From: Hyphomonas sp. L-53-1-40
GTDB lineage: Bacteria > Pseudomonadota > Alphaproteobacteria > Caulobacterales > Hyphomonadaceae
Assembly (NCBI RefSeq): GCF_000682775.1
Contig: NZ_AWFI01000018.1
Span: forward strand, 62,001 to 126,000
Direction of reading: 5' to 3'
Length of the DNA stretch: 64,000 nucleotides
Shown in pieces: positions 36,965 through 45,233 of this stretch. How positions within the stretch are numbered: position 1 is the first letter of the stretch; each line of letters starts with the position of its first letter. Under the pieces are notes generated by a model that was not told the origin of the DNA, ran no database searches, and saw nothing but the letters and a program-made list of their open reading frames with translations. The translations under genes were made by a program, and so were the position numbers.

Positions 36965-37564
36965 ATGAGGGGGTTTTGGATCGCGGGCATAGTATCGACG
37001 GTCATGCTCGCGGCATGTGCGACAGGGCCTATGCCAGACGCCGAGCCGGTTTCGACCAGCGTACCAATCAGTGAGGAAAGCGCTTTCGCGGCGGATTTCG
37101 GTATGCTGGCAGATCTGGTGGGTACGCGCTGGTACGGTGAACCAAGCCAGGCAGACGCAGAGCACGGCCAGCCGGCTGATTACTCCGAATGGAACTGGGA
37201 CCTGGGCGGGTCGGTTCTGGTCAATCGACACGTGCTGGCGGATGGCTCTTATGGCGGTTTGACATATGTCCAGAAGAACCAGAATTCGGGGACGCTCGAC
37301 TATGTCTACATTACCAGTGCCGGCTTCAGGACATCGGGCAGCTTCACACTCAATGAAGATAACAGCTGGACCGCGTATGAAGAGGTGACTGGCCTGAGCG
37401 ATATCATTGGCGTGCGCTCGACCGGTCACATGACTGAAGATGGCGCGCTGGTGTCGGAATCAGAGTTCGAGACTCGTGATGGCTGGGTACCCGGTCACAC
37501 CTTTCGCTACGAGCCAACCAGTAAGCCCATGCCGAAACTGGTACCCAGTCTGGAGATCGAGTGA
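36965..37564 (+). CDS. Lipoprotein with lipocalin-like domain, unknown
   Basis: A 199-residue lipoprotein (STVMLAAC, Cys18). The mature part appears all-beta: FGMLADLVGTRWYGEPSQ, YSEWNWDLGGSVLVNRHVLA, GTLDYVYITSAGFRTSGSFT. The pattern recalls DUF1579-like or lipocalin-like envelope proteins but I cannot assign a family. GGGAGGACGAT precedes the ATG. The stop overlaps the GTG start of the next gene (GTGA), which indicates coupled translation. Confidence 0.75.
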   Translation: MRGFWIAGIVSTVMLAACATGPMPDAEPVSTSVPISEESAFAADFGMLADLVGTRWYGEPSQADAEHGQPADYSEWNWDLGGSVLVNRHVLADGSYGGLTYVQKNQNSGTLDYVYITSAGFRTSGSFTLNEDNSWTAYEEVTGLSDIIGVRSTGHMTEDGALVSESEFETRDGWVPGHTFRYEPTSKPMPKLVPSLEIE

Positions 37565-38250
37565 AGTCTTTCCTTGATCCTGACCTGATTGCGCGAACCT
37601 ATCGCGACCCCATTGCGGTGGCCGTTCTTCTGGTGGACTTGTTGCCGATCGTTGCGGTGCTCGTTTTTGGTTGGGGCGCAACGCCGCTTGTGGCGCTCTA
37701 CTGGCTGGAAAACCTTGTCATTGGCATGTTCACCGTGTTGCGTATGGTTGCAACGCTCGCCGGGAACATTGTGAACCTATTTACCGTGCTCTTCATCGTG
37801 CCATTCTTTACACTCCATTATGGCATGTTCTGTTTTGGTCACGGCGTTTTCATCCAGGCACTCGCGACGAACGGGTCGACCGTTGGCGGCTCCGGTATGC
37901 CGGGATTGGTGAATTGGGCGTTGAGTTCGGGGGAGGGGATGATCTGGTTTGTTGCTGCGATCATTGCGATCAATCTGGTGATCTACTTCACAGACTTTCT
38001 CATGAAAGGCGAGTTCCGGGAAACCCAGCCGATCGTTGAAATGTTCGCACCCTATGGCCGGATTGTGACCCTGCACGTTGCCATCATCCTTGGGGCCGTA
38101 TTCGCGATTGCGACGAGCGAGCCGCTCCTGGGCGTTGTCTTCTTGATCTTTCTGCGCGTCGTGTTCGGCGTGATCGTGTCGGCCATGCGCCAACGCAAGT
38201 TGGATGGAACAAGCCAAGCGCCTGCGAAAGAATTCCCGTCAACAGCGTAA
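37561..38250 (+). CDS. DUF6498-type integral membrane protein
   Basis: A 229-residue inner-membrane protein with about six helices. Signature stretches: TPLVALYWLENLVIGMFTVL at about 40-60 and PFFTLHYGMFCFGHGVFIQA at about 80-100 match proteins carrying the DUF6498 name. Starts with GTG inside the previous gene's stop. Function unknown. The 3' end lies inside a perfect inverted repeat (38235-38262). Confidence 0.78.
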   Translation: MKSFLDPDLIARTYRDPIAVAVLLVDLLPIVAVLVFGWGATPLVALYWLENLVIGMFTVLRMVATLAGNIVNLFTVLFIVPFFTLHYGMFCFGHGVFIQALATNGSTVGGSGMPGLVNWALSSGEGMIWFVAAIIAINLVIYFTDFLMKGEFRETQPIVEMFAPYGRIVTLHVAIILGAVFAIATSEPLLGVVFLIFLRVVFGVIVSAMRQRKLDGTSQAPAKEFPSTA

Positions 38251-38262
38251 AAAGTTGACGGG
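38235..38262. promoter_or_regulatory. Inverted repeat before the TetR gene
   Basis: CCCGTCAAC (38235-38243) and GTTGACGGG (38254-38262) are perfect 9-base arms around 10 bases. The repeat overlaps the stop of the DUF6498 gene and ends 47 bases before the TetR-type ATG. It lacks a T-run, so a simple terminator is less likely than a TetR-type operator. Autoregulation is inference. Confidence 0.5.
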
Positions 38263-38309
38263 TGATGACGCCTTGGTCATGATGCGGGGTTCCCCAAGGA
38301 AATGCCTGT

Positions 38310-38936
38310 ATGAGTTCCATCGTCAAGACACTGTCCGGGTCAACCGGCAAGCGTGCCAAATCAAAGGCCGCGAACCGAAGAGCAATCCTGGAGGCTGGCC
38401 GCAGGGTGTTTGCGCGGATTGGCTTTGAGGCGACGACGGTAAGAGATATCATTCGGGAAACCGAACTCGCAGCGGGAACATTCTACAACTACTTCAAGTC
38501 CAAGGAGGAAGTGTTCGAAGCGATTGCCGAAGATTCCACGCATCGCTTCCGTTCGCGCCTGCAGGATGTTCGCGCCTATGCCACGGACTTCGAAACCTAT
38601 GTCCACGATGCCTATCGGGCCTATTTCGGTTTCATCGCGACCGAGAATGAAGAACCGATCCGCAATGGTGCACCGCATCTGGCACTGATCGGTGTGCGAG
38701 TAGATACGCCGGAAATGCTGGCCGTGGCCGAGGAAATACGCGCAGACCTGGAACATGTCCTGTCTGGCGATGAAGGCCCCAAGATCGACACAGCCTATCT
38801 GACGGCGGCGGCCATCGGGATTGCCCGTGAAATGGGGGAGCATATGTTGCTCCGCAGGCCGGTAGACGTTGATGGTGCCACCGAATTTGCTACCAACCTG
38901 TTACTGGCCGGCGTGCGCGAGATTGCCGCGAAGTAA
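38310..38936 (+). CDS. TetR family transcriptional regulator
   Basis: A 208-residue regulator. The N-terminal helix-turn-helix is clear: RRAILEAGRRVFARIGFEAT, VRDIIRETELAAGTFYNYFK and SKEEVFEAI at about 23-75. The C-terminal ligand domain is helical. AAGGA lies about 10 bases before the ATG. It precedes an esterase and two oxidoreductases on the same strand and probably controls them, perhaps in response to a lipophilic substrate (inference). Confidence 0.92.
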   Translation: MSSIVKTLSGSTGKRAKSKAANRRAILEAGRRVFARIGFEATTVRDIIRETELAAGTFYNYFKSKEEVFEAIAEDSTHRFRSRLQDVRAYATDFETYVHDAYRAYFGFIATENEEPIRNGAPHLALIGVRVDTPEMLAVAEEIRADLEHVLSGDEGPKIDTAYLTAAAIGIAREMGEHMLLRRPVDVDGATEFATNLLLAGVREIAAK

Positions 38937-39010
38937 GGATAAACGCCCCTTGGCGTTGATGCGCTTGCAGGGCTAAGCTTTCCGCCAACAAGAGAGGATG
39001 GGAGGCGACC

Positions 39011-40045
39011 ATGAGCCTGCAGCAACTGATCACGAAATTCATCTTCAAGCTGCCGGACGGTTTGTTGGTACGCATGGCGGGCGGCAAGCCGGTTGAAGCG
39101 CGGGGACGCGTCCTGGAGCCCCAGTTGCAACTGGTTGCCTGGAACGGCCGCAACGCGCCGCCGATGTCTTCCCTGGAACCGGACCTCGTGCAGGCGGCTG
39201 TGAAAGAGCAACTTGCCATGCTGGAAGCTCCGCTAGAGCCGGGCGTTACCACAGAAGACTTCACCATCCCCGGTCCGGACCGCAATAATATCCCTGTCCG
39301 CCTCTACACGCCGACCGGACAGGATTCCTCCGTACCGCTATTGGTCTATTACCATATGGGTGGCGGCGTGGTCGGTGACCTCGAGACCTGCAACGCCTGG
39401 TGCTCAATCCTCGCTTCCATCACCAAGGGCCCGGTCTTGTCGGTCGATTATCGGCTGGCTCCGCAGAACAAGTTCCCGGCTGGTATCGATGACTGTATTG
39501 CCGCGTATGAATGGGGCGTACGCAACGCTGGCAAGTATGGTGCGCCCGAGGGTATGGCGGCCGTGGGCGGGGATAGTATGGGCGGTAATTTTTCCGCCAT
39601 TATCTCACAGGAGATGCAGCGCGAGCACAAGCCGCTGCCGGTCTATCAACTGCTGATCTACCCAGCTGTGGACATGGTAGAGGAATTTCCTTCACGGACG
39701 GAATTTGGGGAGACCTTTTCGCTTAGCACGGACACGATGAACTGGTTCATGGAACAGTACCTGCCGGCTGACTTCAACATGGCCGATCCGTTGCTGTCGC
39801 CGGGGCAGACCGCTGAGCTGGACAGTTTACCACCTGCCATCGTCATTACAGCCGGACATGACCCGTTATGTGATGAGGGAGATGACTATGCCAAGCGCCT
39901 GGACAAGGCTGGCGTGAAAACCATCCACAAGCGGTATGACACGCTTCCCCACGCCTTCACGGCCTTCACGGGCTTCTCGCCTGGGTCTCGCAAGGCGTGT
40001 CTCGAGATCGCCAATATGGTGAAAGACCTCGTTTCAAAACTATGA
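39011..40045 (+). CDS. Alpha/beta hydrolase, hormone-sensitive-lipase family
   Basis: A 344-residue esterase. The oxyanion motif HGGG appears as YYHMGGGVVGDLET at about 114-127. The nucleophile elbow is GGDSMGGNFSA near 187-197 (GDSxG), with the acid in ITAGHDPLCDEGDDY and the catalytic His in LPHAFTAFTG. These fit the HSL family (bacterial family IV). GGGAGGCGACC precedes the ATG. The stop overlaps the next start (ATGA), so it is made with the quinone oxidoreductase. Substrate unknown. Confidence 0.92.
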   Translation: MSLQQLITKFIFKLPDGLLVRMAGGKPVEARGRVLEPQLQLVAWNGRNAPPMSSLEPDLVQAAVKEQLAMLEAPLEPGVTTEDFTIPGPDRNNIPVRLYTPTGQDSSVPLLVYYHMGGGVVGDLETCNAWCSILASITKGPVLSVDYRLAPQNKFPAGIDDCIAAYEWGVRNAGKYGAPEGMAAVGGDSMGGNFSAIISQEMQREHKPLPVYQLLIYPAVDMVEEFPSRTEFGETFSLSTDTMNWFMEQYLPADFNMADPLLSPGQTAELDSLPPAIVITAGHDPLCDEGDDYAKRLDKAGVKTIHKRYDTLPHAFTAFTGFSPGSRKACLEIANMVKDLVSKL

Positions 40046-41016
40046 GAGCGCTGGTCTGTGATACGTTAACGGACGACTTTTCGGGATTGTCGGTACGCGA
40101 CATTCCGGTGCCCGATCTGGGGAAGGGGGAGGTGCTGCTGCGCGTCGAGGCCGCCAGCGTGAATTTCCCCGATCTTCTGATGAGCCAGGGCACGTACCAG
40201 ATGAAGCCCGAATTACCCTTTACCCAGGGCATGGAATGCGCGGGAACCGTTGCTGCGATAGGCGTGGGTGTTGTTGGGTTTGCTCCCGGCGACCGTGTTG
40301 TTGGTGGGAACAAGACCGGGGCTTTTGCCGAATATGCGGCTCTGCCCGCGTCCGGCCTCACCCGCATTCCAGAGAACATGGGCTTTGCCGAGGCAGCTGC
40401 CTATCCGGCCGCTTACCTGACGGCTTATGTGGCGCTGGTGCGGCGCGCCAATCTCCAGCCCGGTGAAACATTGCTCGTGCATGGTGCAAGTGGCGGTGTG
40501 GGCATGGCGGCCGTCGATGTCGGCAAGCTATTGGGGGCGACAGTGATCGCCACGTCTGCATCAGACTCAAAACTGGATGTCGTCATTGCCCACGGCGCGG
40601 ACTATGCCATCAACGTGACGCAAGGCTTCCGCGACAAGGTAAAGACGCTAACAGGCGGGCGTGGAGCCGATGTCATTTTCGACCCGGTTGGCGGCGATGT
40701 GTTTGACGAAGGCGTTCGCTGCATCGCATTTGACGGACGCTTGCTCGTGGTCGGGTTCACGTCGGGGCGCATCCCGGAAGTCAAAGCGAACATGCCCTTG
40801 ATAAAGGGCTTTTCTGTCGTCGGTGTGCGCGCCGGAGAATATGGTCGTCGTTTTCCGGAGCGCGGCAAGGAGAATATGGAAGCAATCTGGAAATGGGCAG
40901 CAGAGGGTAAGACCCGGCCGCGTATCCATGCTGAGCTTCCATTGGAAAACTGGCGAGAAGCCTACCGCTTGCTCACTGATCGTGAGGTTGTGGGCAAAGT
41001 GGTCATCAAGCCCTGA
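40042..41016 (+). CDS. NADPH:quinone oxidoreductase family protein
   Basis: A 324-residue zinc-free medium-chain dehydrogenase/reductase. Seen: the GroES-like half (VEAASVNFPDLLMSQGTYQM, QGMECAGTVAAIG) and the Rossmann half with GASGGVGMAAVDVGKLLGAT (AxxGxxG cofactor loop). No catalytic-zinc Cys/His set is present. It may reduce quinones or 2-enoyl thioesters with NADPH. Coupled by a 4-base overlap to the esterase upstream. Chosen start ATG 40042. Confidence 0.9.
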   Translation: MRALVCDTLTDDFSGLSVRDIPVPDLGKGEVLLRVEAASVNFPDLLMSQGTYQMKPELPFTQGMECAGTVAAIGVGVVGFAPGDRVVGGNKTGAFAEYAALPASGLTRIPENMGFAEAAAYPAAYLTAYVALVRRANLQPGETLLVHGASGGVGMAAVDVGKLLGATVIATSASDSKLDVVIAHGADYAINVTQGFRDKVKTLTGGRGADVIFDPVGGDVFDEGVRCIAFDGRLLVVGFTSGRIPEVKANMPLIKGFSVVGVRAGEYGRRFPERGKENMEAIWKWAAEGKTRPRIHAELPLENWREAYRLLTDREVVGKVVIKP

Positions 41017-41043
41017 ATAGAAAATAGAAGAGGAAACGAAGAT

Positions 41044-42177
41044 ATGTCGACACTCCCTGAAAAAGGCCTGCAACTACGCTCGCTAATCAAGCCAGAAGGC
41101 GAACTTGAACTGTCCCTGGTTGAGGTAGACCTTCCTACGCCGGGGCCGGGCGATGTGATCATCAAGGTCGAGGCAACGCCGATCAATCCGTCCGATCTCG
41201 GCTTGCTGATTGGTGCAGGAGACATTCGCACGGCCGTGCAGACTGGCACGGCGGATCGTCCGGTCATCACGGCAAAAGTGCCCGAGGCTGGCCTGCGCGC
41301 GATGCAGGCCCGCATTGGTCAGTCACTGGGTGTCGGAAATGAAGGTGCCGGTACGGTTGTCGCCGCAGGCGAGTCCGAAGCGGCACAAGCCTTGCTCGGC
41401 AAGCGCGTTACGGGCCTTGGTGGTGAATTCTATTCCGAATACCGTATGCTGAATGTCGGTCAGGTTATGGAGTTGCCGGAAGGTGCCACGGCAGAGCAGG
41501 GTGCGTCCTGCTATGTGAATCCGCTTACGGCACTGTCTTTCGTCGAGACCATGCGCGAAATGGGTCATGAGTCCCTCGTGCATACGGCCGCTGCATCCAA
41601 CCTCGGCCAGATGTTGAACAAGATCTGTATCAAGGATGGCGTGCCGCTGGTGAACATCGTCCGCAAGGAAGAGCAGGCCGAAATCCTGCGTGGTATCGGC
41701 GCCAAACATATCGTCAATTCTACGTCGCCAACCTTTATGGAAGACCTGATCGCGGCGCTGATGGAAACAGGTGCAACGCTCGGCTTTGATGCGATTGGCG
41801 GCGGACCGCTTGCCGGACAATTGCTCATTGCGATGGAGGCGGCCGCCAGCCGCAAGATGAAAGAATACTCGCGTTATGGCTCCGGCCAGCAAACGCAGGT
41901 CTTTATCTATGGCCGGCTCGACATGTCACCGACCCAAGTGCCTCCGGGCGTAGGGTTTGCGTGGAACCTTAGCGGATATCTGCTGACGCCATTCCTGCAA
42001 AAGGCCGGCAAGGAAGTCCGCGCCCGCATGTACAAGCGTGTGATGGATGAGCTGACGACCACGTTCGCCAGCCATTACACCAAGCGCATCTCGCTCGCTG
42101 AGGCGCTTAACCTTGAAACGCTGAAAGCCTATGACGCCAAGGCGACTGGCGAGAAATACCTGATCACGCCGAACTGA
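41044..42177 (+). CDS. Zinc-binding-dehydrogenase superfamily protein (MDR)
   Basis: A 377-residue medium-chain dehydrogenase/reductase, unusual in some details. It has a GroES-like N-terminal half (LPTPGPGDVIIKVEATPINP) and a Rossmann half in which the usual AxxGxxG is replaced by VHTAAASNLGQMLNKICIKD. This is the pattern of quinone-oxidoreductase-like subfamilies. The C-terminus (FLQKAGKEVRARMYKRVMDE, then ISLAEALNLETL) is helical. Ribosome site AGAGGAAACGA. The last gene of the TetR-esterase-QOR group. Substrate unknown. Confidence 0.85.
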   Translation: MSTLPEKGLQLRSLIKPEGELELSLVEVDLPTPGPGDVIIKVEATPINPSDLGLLIGAGDIRTAVQTGTADRPVITAKVPEAGLRAMQARIGQSLGVGNEGAGTVVAAGESEAAQALLGKRVTGLGGEFYSEYRMLNVGQVMELPEGATAEQGASCYVNPLTALSFVETMREMGHESLVHTAAASNLGQMLNKICIKDGVPLVNIVRKEEQAEILRGIGAKHIVNSTSPTFMEDLIAALMETGATLGFDAIGGGPLAGQLLIAMEAAASRKMKEYSRYGSGQQTQVFIYGRLDMSPTQVPPGVGFAWNLSGYLLTPFLQKAGKEVRARMYKRVMDELTTTFASHYTKRISLAEALNLETLKAYDAKATGEKYLITPN

Positions 42178-42204
42178 TAATATCCCAATGGTTGTATAAC
42201 TCAT

Positions 42205-42242
42205 CCCCCTTTGGTAGTTTGTAATAGTATTACCAAAGGGGG
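42205..42242 (+). promoter_or_regulatory. Hairpin enclosing the ribosome binding site of the thioredoxin-like gene
   Basis: CCCCCTTTGGTA (42205-42216) and TACCAAAGGGGG (42231-42242) form a perfect 12-bp stem with a 14-base loop. The 3' arm contains AAAGGGGG, the only purine-rich Shine-Dalgarno candidate for the ATG at 42248. No U-run follows, so a Rho-independent terminator is unlikely. A translation switch (thermometer, protein- or sRNA-opened) is possible. Confidence 0.6.
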
Positions 42243-42247
42243 GTAGC

Positions 42248-43021
42248 ATGGGTCAAAGAGTCTGGGTAACTGTTGCGGTCGCACTGACAGTAGGATTTGG
42301 AACGGGTTTATATGCCGGGCCATACTTTGTCTCGTCATCTGAGACTGACGGCAATTCATTCGATCTGTCCTCCTTGCCTGACGAACTCCGGCAGAAGCAT
42401 CGCGATCCAGACTATTTGCTATCCGAGATCAAGAATTACGAGCTCATGAAGGAAGCTTTGGCTCGTCTGGAGGCTGAGCAGTCGAGTCAGGAAAGTCTTG
42501 TTCTACCAGAAGGGATGACATCGGTTCCACTTGGGCAGCTCTACCTGCCCGACGACGAGGTTCATTGGCCGGAAGACGTCAGCGGAGACGTGGGCGCAGC
42601 ACTGGACGCTGCCAAAAATGGGTGGGTCATCCTGAACTATTGGGCGAGTTGGTGCGCGCCCTGTGTACATGAGTTACCGGAAATGGGAGAGGCAGCGCCC
42701 TTGTATGCTGAGAGGGGCGTCACTCTGATTGCTGTGAATACTGACCCGACTCTGACAGATTCAAGGGAATCTATCCGCGCCCTCTTTAGTGACCGCAATG
42801 TCTATAATCTTGAGCCGCTGATTGCAGAGGGTGAGGGTCTGGAGTCACTTCTGGCTGCGAGCGGCCAATCGAAATCGAAGCTTGGTCTGCCTACAAATAT
42901 TGTGTTCGCGCCGGGCGGAATTCCCTACGCCATGTTTCAGGGCGGAGATACGAAAGCAACCGAAGTCTGGACAGCACCGGAAACTTTGGAATTCTTGGAG
43001 ATTATAGTCAGGGCAGACTAG
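42248..43021 (+). CDS. TlpA/thioredoxin-like protein, membrane anchored
   Basis: A 257-residue periplasm-facing thiol protein. Signal-anchor helix at about 5-27 (VWVTVAVALTVGFGTGLYAG), a charged helical spacer (45-85), then a thioredoxin fold with WCAPC (Trp135-Cys139) in ILNYWASWCAPCVHEL and a cis-Pro region (KLGLPTNIVFAPGG). The layout fits TlpA/ResA proteins that reduce cytochrome c or other disulfides. No cytochrome maturation genes adjoin, so the partner is unknown. Its ribosome site is inside a hairpin. Overlaps the kinase gene tail-to-tail by 4 bases. Confidence 0.87.
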   Translation: MGQRVWVTVAVALTVGFGTGLYAGPYFVSSSETDGNSFDLSSLPDELRQKHRDPDYLLSEIKNYELMKEALARLEAEQSSQESLVLPEGMTSVPLGQLYLPDDEVHWPEDVSGDVGAALDAAKNGWVILNYWASWCAPCVHELPEMGEAAPLYAERGVTLIAVNTDPTLTDSRESIRALFSDRNVYNLEPLIAEGEGLESLLAASGQSKSKLGLPTNIVFAPGGIPYAMFQGGDTKATEVWTAPETLEFLEIIVRAD

Positions 43022-43755
43022 CCGATCCTGTCATGCGTGATGCGTATGGCATGATCGGCATCTTTCAGGACGACAATGTCGGCTGTTTGCTTCAGCGGTG
43101 CGATATGGTCGCGCAAATTGGGCAGATTGATGCGGTCCCAGACGGATTTTGCAAAGTCGAGAAGCTCCGGTTCCGTCATGTGAAGAAAGTTTGCATAAAA
43201 AGAACTCGGGTCAGTCTCTGCCGCGCGCCAGAGGCGATGGAAGCGTTCCGTATACCAAGTCAGCAAGTCGTCTTCTGATGCATCAAGGTACACAAGGTAG
43301 TCCGGCTCCCGCGCAGGACGCGGAGGCGGCGACAATGGCTGGAAGCCAAGGCCTTCGAGGATCAGTATATCGGGCTGTGCAATGGTTCGCGTCATGCCCG
43401 GGTCGACGTCGTAGGTGACATGGCTATAGCCGGGAAAGTCGGCTGTGCCGGTTGAGAGGGCGGCGATTGCGTCACCCAATGCCTCGGCATTGTAAGTTTC
43501 TGGAAAGCCCTTGCGGAGTGTCAGGCCGCGTTTTTCCAGGATTGTGTTCGGATAGAGAAACCCGTCCGTCGACACGGTTTCCACCGTATGTGCCCTGGCC
43601 AGGACTGCAGCAACCTGGTTGGCCAGAGTCGTCTTGCCCGAGGCAACCGAGCCAGTCAGGCCAATGACGACGCCCTCATGGCGACCCGAAACTCCGGACA
43701 GGCGTTCCCCCAATGCGGTAATGCCGAGGGCATGTTCTTTAGATTGGGTCGTCAT
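43018..43755 (-). CDS. P-loop kinase, pantothenate-kinase/uridine-kinase type
   Basis: A 245-residue P-loop kinase. Walker A GSVASGKT at 35-42 (VIGLTGSVASGKTTLANQV), then VETVSTDGFLYPNTILEKRG, RKGFPETYNAEAL, SHVTYDVDPG and PDILILEGLGFQPL, all characteristic of the CoaA (type I pantothenate kinase) fold. At 245 residues it is shorter than CoaA (about 310), so CoaA or a related kinase remains open. The N-terminal helical cap is reduced. Downstream of the SDR gene on the same strand. Confidence 0.8.
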   Translation of the reverse strand: MTTQSKEHALGITALGERLSGVSGRHEGVVIGLTGSVASGKTTLANQVAAVLARAHTVETVSTDGFLYPNTILEKRGLTLRKGFPETYNAEALGDAIAALSTGTADFPGYSHVTYDVDPGMTRTIAQPDILILEGLGFQPLSPPPRPAREPDYLVYLDASEDDLLTWYTERFHRLWRAAETDPSSFYANFLHMTEPELLDFAKSVWDRINLPNLRDHIAPLKQTADIVVLKDADHAIRITHDRIG

Positions 43756-43831
43756 GAGGCGTGAGGCTCCGGGCGGCGATTGCGTGCCCGAAGCCTAGTG
43801 GTGCTTGCGCGACTGTCCAGCCTGAAAGGCG

Positions 43832-44734
43832 TCAAACGGTGCGCTTGGCCTTGTCTTGTGCATTGGTGGCTTCAATCGCGTCTCGGGCGGCTTGCCATTC
43901 GGCGTCGCCCCATGCGGTCAGCTGAGCGAAGTTTCCGCCGGATGCATTGTACATCGCTCCGTCGATCGCGATGGTTTGTCCATTCACATACTCCGCGCCA
44001 GACGCCATCAGGAACACGGCCAAATTCACCAGTTCATGCATCTCGCCGACGCGGCCCATCGGATTGGCGGCGCCGGAATCCATGCGCTTGGCGCCTTCGG
44101 CATCCGGAGCCAGCCGCTTCGACATACCTTCTGTTGGGAAGGGGCCCGGCGCAATGGCGTTGAAGCGGAGGCCGTAGCGCCCCCATTCCACGGCGAGGCT
44201 CTGCGTCATCGTGTTGACGGCTGCCTTTGACATGGCCGACGGCACCACGAACGGACCGCCATTCCAGACCCAAGTCGTCAGGATCGAACAGACACTGCCC
44301 TTTTGACCCTCTTTGATCCAGCGTCTGCCGATGTCATGAGTCATGTAGAAGGTGCCGCGGAACACGATATTGGAAATCGCATCGAAGCCCCGGATTGAGA
44401 GATCTTCGGTCCGGCTGATGAAATTGCCAGCGGCATTGTTGATGAGGCCGGTCAGCGCGCCGTGCTTGGCCCAGATATGATCATTCATGTCGGTGATGGC
44501 TTCCGCCACGCGGATGTCGCAGGCATGCGGCACGACCTTGCCGCCATGCTTGTCCATCAGCTCACCTGCGGTGTCTTCGCAGACCTGTCCACGCCGTCCG
44601 CAGATATGCACTTCTGCGCCAAGCTTCAGGAAGCCTTCGGCCATTTCCTTGCCGAGTCCCGTGCCGCCGCCTGTTACCAGAATGCGTTCCCCGGCCATCA
44701 GGCCGTCGCGAAACATAAGTTTTGTCATGTCCAT
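43832..44734 (-). CDS. SDR oxidoreductase, 2,4-dienoyl-CoA-reductase-like
   Basis: A 300-residue short-chain dehydrogenase. The NAD(P) loop is TGGGTGLG (21-28), followed by GRR after the second strand (NADP preference) and NNAAGNF. The classical catalytic Tyr of YxxxK is replaced: the Lys (K170) sits in VVPSAMSKAAV with Ser at the Tyr position (S166). This matches the 2,4-dienoyl-CoA reductase group, as does LRFNAIAPGPFPTEG. So probable role: reduction of unsaturated acyl-CoA in fatty-acid oxidation. GGGAGG precedes the ATG at 44734; longer frames upstream are antisense noise. Divergent from DUF2147, 61 bases. Confidence 0.87.
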   Translation of the reverse strand: MDMTKLMFRDGLMAGERILVTGGGTGLGKEMAEGFLKLGAEVHICGRRGQVCEDTAGELMDKHGGKVVPHACDIRVAEAITDMNDHIWAKHGALTGLINNAAGNFISRTEDLSIRGFDAISNIVFRGTFYMTHDIGRRWIKEGQKGSVCSILTTWVWNGGPFVVPSAMSKAAVNTMTQSLAVEWGRYGLRFNAIAPGPFPTEGMSKRLAPDAEGAKRMDSGAANPMGRVGEMHELVNLAVFLMASGAEYVNGQTIAIDGAMYNASGGNFAQLTAWGDAEWQAARDAIEATNAQDKAKRTV

Positions 44735-44795
44735 TGAATTCCTCCCGGTTTGTTTTTCTGATATGAGTATAAGTCGGTTGAGCGGGGAGGCACCC

Positions 44796-45233
44796 ATGAA
44801 TCGTGCATTGGCTATCGTTGCCGTCGCGGCATTTGCTGCGGGTACAGCCCAGGCGGGGCCGCTCGACGTTTTCGGCACCTTTGTGACGCAGGAAGAAAAT
44901 TCCCACATCCGGATTTCCGATTGCGGGGACGGAACGCCTTGTGGCGTCATCGTCTGGATCGATCCGGCAAGCGTGTCTGGCGACGCGACCCCTGAAACGG
45001 CTACCGACGCCAAGGGCGCAAAAATCCTTGGCCTGACTATGCTTGAAGGGTTCAAGCAAAAAGCCAAGGGCTGGACAGGCGGCACGATATACAATCCGAA
45101 GGAAGGCAAGACCTACGGGTCCAAGATCAAATTGCTGGCCGATGGTGTGCTGGAAGTGAAGGGCTGCATCGGCCCGATCTGCCAGACGCAGCATTGGGCG
45201 CCGGTTGAATCTACTTCCGGAATGGCAGACTGA
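44796..45233 (+). CDS. DUF2147 family exported protein
   Basis: A 145-residue periplasmic protein. The signal peptide (MNRALAIVAVAAFAAGTAQA) cleaves before GPLDVFGTF. DUF2147 signatures: GDGTPCGVIVWIDPAS, AKILGLTMLEGFKQKAKGWT, GGTIYNPKEGKTYGSKIKL and LEVKGCIGPICQTQHWAPVE. GGGGAGG lies 5 bases before the ATG. Function of DUF2147 is not established. The 3' end overlaps the opposing gene (45211-45582) by 23 bases. Confidence 0.88.
   Translation: MNRALAIVAVAAFAAGTAQAGPLDVFGTFVTQEENSHIRISDCGDGTPCGVIVWIDPASVSGDATPETATDAKGAKILGLTMLEGFKQKAKGWTGGTIYNPKEGKTYGSKIKLLADGVLEVKGCIGPICQTQHWAPVESTSGMAD

Noticed and set aside
42205-42242. Considered as a Rho-independent terminator for the dehydrogenase gene
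   Set aside because: The stem is not followed by a U-run but by GTAGCATGGG, and its 3' arm holds the next ribosome site. Regulatory hairpin preferred; some termination cannot be excluded.
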